64,000 nucleotides of DNA, taken from positions 39,828 through 103,827 of the IMG/VR virus record IMGVR_UViG_3300042564_006100; one strand, written 5' to 3'. This DNA is from a virus. The notes under the pieces are model-generated. The model ran no database searches, was not told the origin of the DNA, and worked only from the letters and a program-made list of their open reading frames with translations. Below are positions 59,044-64,000 of this stretch, piece by piece (position 1 is the first letter of the stretch; the number at the start of each line of letters is the position of its first letter). The position numbers were made by a program, and so were the translations under genes.

Positions 59044-59400
59044 ATGCCTGAGATGACACTAGGTCAGCGACTTGAGGAACTCCGCCTCGCCAAAGGACTT
59101 TCCTTTCGAGAGATGGGGGACTTGGTCGGCGCGTCCGCTCCACACGTCCGCGACATCGAGCAGGGAAATCGGCGTCCGTCCGAAGCCCTGCTTGAGAAAA
59201 TGGCCGCCGCGCTCGATACCGAGCTCGATCACCTGCTGCAATACTCCACCCGTCCGCCGTCCAGGCAGATGGAGGAACTCATCGAACAGGACACCCAATA
59301 CAGCCTCGCCTTCCGCAAATTCGTCGATGCGGTGCGAGAGAATAACATCCCGCCGTCCGAGATCATGGATCTTTCGGAGCGGTTGCCGAAAAAAACATGA
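59044..59400 (+). CDS. Phage repressor, HTH_3 (CI-like)
   Basis: A 118-residue HTH_3/XRE protein (LGQRLEELRLAKGLSFREMG, then DLVGASAPHVRDIEQGNRRP). The rest is a helical dimerisation tail; there is no LexA-type peptidase domain. The ImmA/IrrE-like peptidase encoded next would relieve it instead. Coupled to that gene by ATGA. The operators upstream suit an XRE-type dimer. Confidence 0.85.
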   Translation: MPEMTLGQRLEELRLAKGLSFREMGDLVGASAPHVRDIEQGNRRPSEALLEKMAAALDTELDHLLQYSTRPPSRQMEELIEQDTQYSLAFRKFVDAVRENNIPPSEIMDLSERLPKKT

Positions 59401-60110
59401 ATGCCGGAAGCCAAGCAGCCGGCCCCTTCTGTCGGCGACTCTACATCCCCGAAAACGACATCGAGCGCATGTGCCGCGAGGCTCTTGCCTCGGTAGATTT
59501 GCTGCCCGAAACCCCCGGCCCGATCCGCATCGAGCGTCTCATCTATCTGCTGTTTGGCTTCGAGGAGGAATACGAGACGCTGCCGGATCAAATCATGGGA
59601 TGCGCCAAGTTCACCCGGCGCGGGCTGTGCCGGATCACCGTCAACCGACAACTCGCCGAACAGGATGATCCGGTAAGCCGTCTCCGCGTCCGCTCGACGC
59701 TGGCCCACGAAGTCGGGCATGGCATTTTTCACAACCAGCTTTTCATCGAGAAACTCGAACGCGACGCCACCTCGCGACTGTTGGACGATGGCGACGGCAT
59801 TTTCGATAGCGTCAGCGGCGAGGGATTCATGTGCCGCGCCGAGGCAGGAATGGCACAGGTGCCGAAATTCGAGTGGTGGGAATATCAGGCGAATCTCGCG
59901 ATGGCCGCCATCCTGCTGCCCAAGCAACTCGTGATCGAGGCCGCCCGCGCCCATCTTCCGCGTGTTCTGTCAGGCTCCGGCTCGTTCGAGGCACGCGTGA
60001 CCGCCGCCGAGCGCGAGTTGGCCGCCTTGTTCAAGGTCAGCCGCCGCATGGTTTCGATCCGCCTTGGCAAGTGGTGGTTCGAGCAATCCAGCCAGCCGTC
60101 CCTCTTCTAA
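59397..60110 (+). CDS. ImmA/IrrE-type metallopeptidase
   Basis: A 237-residue zinc peptidase with STLAHEVGHGIFHNQLFIEK (HEXXH) near residue 106 and WEYQANLAMAAILLPKQLVI, the conserved third-ligand region. ImmA-type proteins cleave the paired XRE repressor to trigger induction. Order (repressor then peptidase, overlapping) is the classic form. Confidence 0.88.
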   Translation: MNAGSQAAGPFCRRLYIPENDIERMCREALASVDLLPETPGPIRIERLIYLLFGFEEEYETLPDQIMGCAKFTRRGLCRITVNRQLAEQDDPVSRLRVRSTLAHEVGHGIFHNQLFIEKLERDATSRLLDDGDGIFDSVSGEGFMCRAEAGMAQVPKFEWWEYQANLAMAAILLPKQLVIEAARAHLPRVLSGSGSFEARVTAAERELAALFKVSRRMVSIRLGKWWFEQSSQPSLF

Positions 60111-60137
60111 CCAGTCCCAACCGTCCCACAACCAGCC

Positions 60138-61289
60138 ATGGCCAAACCCAAAATCAAACGCTTCGGAAACCCCGAATTCCTCCGCAAAATCAAGCCCGAG
60201 ACGCTGCTCAAGCTCTTGCGATGCTTCGACGAATTTTTCCGCAGTCGCGGCATGGACTTCAGCGGAGCATCACTGAACGACGCCCAGCTTGAGCAATTGT
60301 CCGCACTCATCGTATCGCCGCCAAGCACCTGCCCCGGCGCGTTCCTTGATGCCGTGGACATGCTCGACACCCTCAGTTCCAACGCCGGCCTCGACGAACT
60401 CCGCATGGTGGACGGTGAACTGGTGCGCAAGGTGCAGGAAAAAGGCGACTCCGCGGGGGACATTGCCGTCAAGGTCTGGCTGATGGACCGCACCGCGCTC
60501 GAACGCATCTACACCAAGTTCAGCATCGACCGTGGTCGCACCATGAAATGCTTCAGTCCCGGCAAGGGGCACCGGCCCCTGACTCCCGACCGCGCCATCT
60601 GCCGGGCGATGGAAAAGGATCTGGAATTCGCCTGCGCCGATTTCTTCGACAGCCCCACCTGCGAGGTGCTTTCCTTTGACGATGACGACGGCCACGCGTT
60701 CCTCATCCGCCATGGCGAGCATGTGAAGCGATTCGAGATTCTTGACGACGAAAACAAGCGCGACACCCGCGCCCTGCGTCTTCTCAAGCATGACGTCGCA
60801 TTCGTCTATCACACCGGCGAAGTGCTGCTCTCCGGACGCAGCGAGGGAGTGAGGGAAACTTATCGCAGCGTATTTTCGCAGCATCTTTTCGGTGACAAGA
60901 AAGTTCTGGTTCCCTCCAAACGCTTCACCCTCGAACCCATCCGCCGTGGGCGCGATTGCCTGAATCCCACCGAACTGGACGCCTCCGCCATGCCGGTGTT
61001 GCGGGAGCTGCAGATCAAGCGGCGCGGTGTCAATCGCTCGCTCTTCATTCATGGCGACAACGTGTTCGACGAACTTGAAGAACTTGGATCGGACTTCCTC
61101 CGTCCATTCCATCTCGTGCGCGCCCGATTCACTCTCGACGTCGAAGGCGAGCGCAAATCCCCATCCGTCATCATCTGCCCGGATCAGGACATGATCCGCG
61201 GCGACATCCATCACCCGGTCGTCAGGCAATGGCTCGACCACTGTCCGTTCAACCTCCTTTCCCATGCTCCAGCTTTGGCAAACCATTGA
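60138..61289 (+). CDS. Unknown two-gene system, first protein (right copy)
   Basis: A 383-residue protein of no known family. Features: an N-terminal FGNPEFLRKIKPETLLKLLR helix pair, a central GHAFLIRHGEHVKRFEILDD, then VAFVYHTGEVLLSGRSEGVR followed by a helix ending FSQHLFGD, and a C-terminal beta part (FTLDVEGERKSPSVIICP). The same sequence of elements occurs in the protein at 4803-5960. It is 27 bp after the ImmA/IrrE gene, same strand, and overlaps the next gene by 26 bp. Probably a prophage-carried defence or exclusion gene; function unknown. Confidence 0.65.
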   Translation: MAKPKIKRFGNPEFLRKIKPETLLKLLRCFDEFFRSRGMDFSGASLNDAQLEQLSALIVSPPSTCPGAFLDAVDMLDTLSSNAGLDELRMVDGELVRKVQEKGDSAGDIAVKVWLMDRTALERIYTKFSIDRGRTMKCFSPGKGHRPLTPDRAICRAMEKDLEFACADFFDSPTCEVLSFDDDDGHAFLIRHGEHVKRFEILDDENKRDTRALRLLKHDVAFVYHTGEVLLSGRSEGVRETYRSVFSQHLFGDKKVLVPSKRFTLEPIRRGRDCLNPTELDASAMPVLRELQIKRRGVNRSLFIHGDNVFDELEELGSDFLRPFHLVRARFTLDVEGERKSPSVIICPDQDMIRGDIHHPVVRQWLDHCPFNLLSHAPALANH

Positions 61290-62361
61290 CCTCTTCGCCA
61301 AGATCGGTGCAACGCGTGCCGCATGGCAGGCGGCATTGGGCGACGATTTCGAGACATGGAGCGCGTTTCTCCAACCTCGCGGCACCGTGGATTCCATCGA
61401 GGATCCGGATTGCCCCAGCGAGATCCTTGAACTCGAAAAACCTCCCACCGGAGACTTCATCGCCTTCAGCACGGCCATTCCAGCGCACCGCCCCCCGCTG
61501 CGGGTGCCACGCGCCTTATGCGTGCGTCTCGCGCCGGATCTCCGGGCGCTCGCCGCGATGCTCTCGGAAAAACTCGGCTTCGATGCCGCCGAATCACCGC
61601 GTTGGAGCGACACCTGCCTCCACGAAATGGGCACTCTCCCATGCGGACGCGAAAACCCGCGCCCGGTCCACCTCTTCATCCCCGACTCACGCTCGCGGCA
61701 GGCCGTCATGAAGGCGGGGATCTGTGGCATTCCTCGCGCCATCGTGTTGATCCCGGTGTCCATCGGCTACACCTCCGACATTGCGGAACTGGCGGCCAAA
61801 CATGATGTCCACGTCCGCGTGCTCGCAACTACGGCAGGACTGGAAAAACTTTCCATCGCGCCCTCCAAGCGACCGCCGCGTGGCAAGCGCAGCGCCACGC
61901 GCAACCAGCTCTTCACCCCGAAGAAGGACTGGCAGTGGCAAGACCTCGTCATCACCATGCGCCGCGATGGGCTGAATTTCAGCATCCGGGGCGAGGAAGC
62001 CTTTCAATCCTGGGCGCAGCTCAGGATGAAACCCATCCACGGCGGAGAAACCAACAAGACCCTGGCACTCATCGGCATGCTCGCCAATGGCGGGCGCATC
62101 ACCCAGCGCCGCCGCGACGAGGCGGAAAGACAGCAAATCTCCGTTGCCCGCAAGCTGCTTGTCGATCTCATCGGCATCCACGGCAATCCGTTCAAAAAAT
62201 GCAGCGATGGCTGGGCCGCCGAGTTCCGCGTCGATGGCACCGTCGCCCGCAAACAAGTCACCGCATGGGAAGCCGACGACAACGAAGAGGAAATCCGCTT
62301 CGACGCCCCGCGCTCCGTCTTCGATGCGGACGAGGAGGGTTATCACAACTTCCGCGCATAG
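61264..62361 (+). CDS. Unknown two-gene system, second protein (right copy)
   Basis: A 365-residue protein. Segments shared with the protein at 3578-4852 include HEMGTL, then VHLFIPDSRSRQ and AIVLIPVS, then WQDLVITMRRDGLNFSIRGE, and a winged-helix-like NKTLALIGMLANGGRIT. The last 60 residues form a beta tail (WAAEFRVDGTVARKQVTAWE) and an acidic end. ATG 61264 lies inside the preceding gene, giving a 26-bp overlap, which argues for co-expression. Function unknown. Confidence 0.65.
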   Translation: MLQLWQTIDLFAKIGATRAAWQAALGDDFETWSAFLQPRGTVDSIEDPDCPSEILELEKPPTGDFIAFSTAIPAHRPPLRVPRALCVRLAPDLRALAAMLSEKLGFDAAESPRWSDTCLHEMGTLPCGRENPRPVHLFIPDSRSRQAVMKAGICGIPRAIVLIPVSIGYTSDIAELAAKHDVHVRVLATTAGLEKLSIAPSKRPPRGKRSATRNQLFTPKKDWQWQDLVITMRRDGLNFSIRGEEAFQSWAQLRMKPIHGGETNKTLALIGMLANGGRITQRRRDEAERQQISVARKLLVDLIGIHGNPFKKCSDGWAAEFRVDGTVARKQVTAWEADDNEEEIRFDAPRSVFDADEEGYHNFRA

Positions 62362-62406
62362 GTTTTCATTTCATTCACCATCATCTTCCATTAGACATCA
62401 ACCCGC

Positions 62407-62532
62407 ATGCCCACACTCAACCGGATCGGCAAGGACGCCGTAATCAACCACCACCTGGAGGTTCCGTTCCATCTGCTCAAGGACGTGACCGAACTCTCCT
62501 GCAGCGACCCCTGCAGAGGAAATCGCCGATAG
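62407..62532 (+). pseudogene. Type III/site-specific DNA methyltransferase (Mod) N-terminal remnant
   Basis: A 41-codon frame reading MPTLNRIGKDAVINHHLEVP, then FHLLKDVTELSCSDP and a stop. This is the characteristic opening of type III Mod-like methyltransferases (PTLNWIGKEAVVNHH...VPFRLLKDVPELS...). Everything after the first 35 residues, including the methyltransferase motifs, is missing, so it is a truncated remnant. The following 100 bases hold no recognisable gene. Confidence 0.7.
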
Positions 62533-62648
62533 ATCCGATGAGAACTCGCTATTCACCTATCAGGACGATATTGATCCGGCTGAAATGGCAGGATTCTCCA
62601 CTCACAAGTTTTAGTTATCTTCATCTCTGCCAATAGATATTCCCAATA

Positions 62649-63461
62649 ATGGACCAAGCCACCCACAACAAGATCGTCTCCTTCATCTGGGGCATCGCCG
62701 ATGACGTACTCCGCGACCTGTTCCGGCGCGGCAAATACCCCGATGTTATCCTGCCCATGTGCGTGCTCCGCCGACTGGATGCCGTGCTTGAACCGACGAA
62801 AAAGGCCGTCCTCGAAGCCCGCAAGATGCTCGACGATGCTGGCATCACTGAGCAGACCGCCGCTCTTTGCTCCGCTTCCGGCCAGGCGTTTTTTAACACC
62901 TCCAAGTTCACCCTCCGCGATCTGAAGTCCCGTGGCAACCAACAGCAGCTTCTCGCCGATTTCGAGGACTACCTCAATGGCTTCTCGCCGAACGTGCAGG
63001 ACATCCTGGAAAACTTCAAATTCCGCAACCAGCTCCAGACACTATCGAAGTCCGACTCCCTCGGCACCCTGATTTCCAAGTTCCTCGATCCGGAAATCGA
63101 CCTCACGCCCGCAGGCATCGACAACCACTCGATGGGCACCGTGTTCGAGGAACTCGTCCGCAAGTTCAACGAGGAAAACAACGAGGAGGCTGGCGAGCAC
63201 TGGACGCCCCGCGATGCCGTGCGCCTGATGACCAATCTCGTCTTCCGCCCGATCAGCAAGCAGCTTCTATCAGGTGCTTGCCCGAAAGATCCCCTGAAGA
63301 CGACCCACGACATGCTTACATCCATGCGCGACGCAGGTGAGATTGCAGAGCAAGTTTTCACGACGAGACTTGCCGAAGCGGTCATTCGGGAATTCAACCC
63401 CAGCCAAAAAGCGGCACCAGGCACCAAACAGAAAAAGACTTCAGCCAAGGGCAAGGCATGA
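62649..63461 (+). pseudogene. Truncated type I HsdM joined to a foreign C-terminus
   Basis: A 270-residue frame. Residues 1-202 match the N-terminal domain of a type I methyltransferase subunit of a different subfamily from the intact one: KIVSFIWGIADDVLRDLFRR, FEELVRKFNEENNEEAGEHW, TPRDAVRLMTNLVFRPI. Then, where SAM motif I should follow, the frame switches to SKQLLSGACPKDPLKTTHDM and continues for about 65 residues of unknown origin. Without motif I and NPPF it cannot methylate. Most likely a deletion fusion. Confidence 0.7.
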
Positions 63462-63596
63462 ATTTGCAGAGTGCTATTTGTTGGAAGCTGATTGGATCCT
63501 CACCCTAGCACTGATCCTGCAAGCGTGCGACAGATGGACGGGAACTCATCCGCGCAGTTACGACTGCCTCGACTGCACATGCGGTGAAAACAAAGC

Positions 63597-63620
63597 GCCC
63601 GGCGATTGAGGTCGCCGGGC
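63597..63620 (-). terminator. Terminator after the small secreted protein gene
   Basis: GCCCGGCGA-CCTCAA-TCGCCGGGC on the minus strand, followed by GCTTTGTTTTC. The perfect 9-bp stem and U-run lie 28 bases beyond the gene's stop codon. Confidence 0.8.
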
Positions 63621-63647
63621 GAGGATTGCAGGTTTGTGACATTCCGG

Positions 63648-63851
63648 TCAGTGCGTGCAAATGTAGCCTTTTCCCGGAGGGCCGACATAATGCATGGACT
63701 TGTGCTCAACTTTGCGTTCCACCTTGGGCGCGTCGGACTTTTTGAAAGAGGATCCGAGCGGGCCCTTTCCCGGAGGCGCGGCGGATGCCGAGGCGGCGAA
63801 TGCGATGGTCAATGCGGCGGTCAACAGTGTTGCGATGCTTTTTGTTTTCAT
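63648..63851 (-). CDS. Small secreted protein
   Basis: A 67-residue protein with a Sec signal peptide (MKTKSIATLLTAALTIAFAA, then SASA). The mature part is basic (SSFKKSDAPKVERKVEHKSM) and contains PPGKG twice. No family recognised; exported or cell-surface peptide. The ATG 63851 was chosen over the upstream ATGs because it begins the signal peptide. It appears to be a host gene, outside the prophage. Confidence 0.65.
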   Translation of the reverse strand: MKTKSIATLLTAALTIAFAASASAAPPGKGPLGSSFKKSDAPKVERKVEHKSMHYVGPPGKGYICTH

Positions 63852-64000
63852 AATATGGGTTGTGGGGTTGAGCGGTGTTCCCGTTGGGAGGGTTTCCCGA
63901 AGGACCTTGAACACCGTCTTCATAGGGTCATACACCTGCCCTTGCGCAAACCCTTGGAAAAATTCCGATTCTTTTCCTTGTGGATTCGCCCGACAAAAAA

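Noticed and set aside
60270-61763. 497-residue minus-strand open frame
   Set aside because: Shadow of the two plus-strand genes at 60138-62361: lies across their junction, low-complexity Arg/Gly-rich composition, no coherent domain.

Overview
The window holds a complete-looking lambda-type tailed prophage of about 46-48 kb (roughly 14.1 to 60-62.4 kb), set between a type I restriction-modification (RM) locus on the left and decayed RM genes on the right. The left edge carries the end of a second phage-like element. GC content is high. Many genes lack a Shine-Dalgarno sequence and instead have A/C-rich leaders or a TTGAC motif. This fits a Verrucomicrobiota-like bacterium, but no ribosomal or other marker gene is present, so the host is an inference.

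Layout. 1-3.5 kb (minus): early genes of element 1, with a PD-(D/E)XK nuclease (partial), a helicase, a sigma factor, a small protein and a helix-turn-helix (HTH) protein. 3.6-6.0 kb (minus): two overlapping genes of unknown function. 6.1-13.4 kb (plus): half HsdS, HsdM, HsdS, HsdR and a YgjP-like metallopeptidase, in one operon. 13.4-14.2 kb: junction with a fragment of an excisionase-like gene. 14.2-15.9 kb (plus): integrase and excisionase, closed by a bidirectional terminator.

15.9-58.8 kb is one long, mostly minus-strand phage genome whose transcription runs right to left. Reading in that direction: RecA-like ATPase, PD-(D/E)XK nuclease, DUF669 protein, helicase and primase-helicase, with a candidate origin at 52.0-52.2 kb; small regulatory and accessory genes, including a tRNA-like element and an HNH endonuclease; a plus-strand island with an amidoligase (48.3-49.7 kb); DNA ligase and small proteins; AAA+ ATPase, two ParB-like proteins, a HAD protein and a CmoA-like methyltransferase; terminase; holin-like protein and endolysin; gpW, portal, protease-scaffold and capsid; tail completion proteins; a tail chaperone pair with a -1 frameshift; tape measure; baseplate and fibres; then two DUF2829/Tad2-like proteins, a YadA-like fibre, a CMP-sugar synthetase-like protein and a terminal holin-like gene.

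58.8-60.1 kb: operators and a divergent repressor plus ImmA/IrrE peptidase pair, which form the lysogeny switch. 60.1-62.4 kb: a second, divergent copy of the unknown two-gene system. 62.4-63.5 kb: remnants of a type III Mod gene and a type I HsdM gene. 63.6-63.9 kb: a small secreted host protein.

The strongest candidates for something undescribed are the two-gene system present twice (3.6-6.0 and 60.1-62.4 kb) and a TTGAC box 13-18 nt upstream of at least 15 start codons. The phage amidoligase island, the duplicated Tad2-like genes and the CMP-sugar synthetase-like tail gene also deserve attention.
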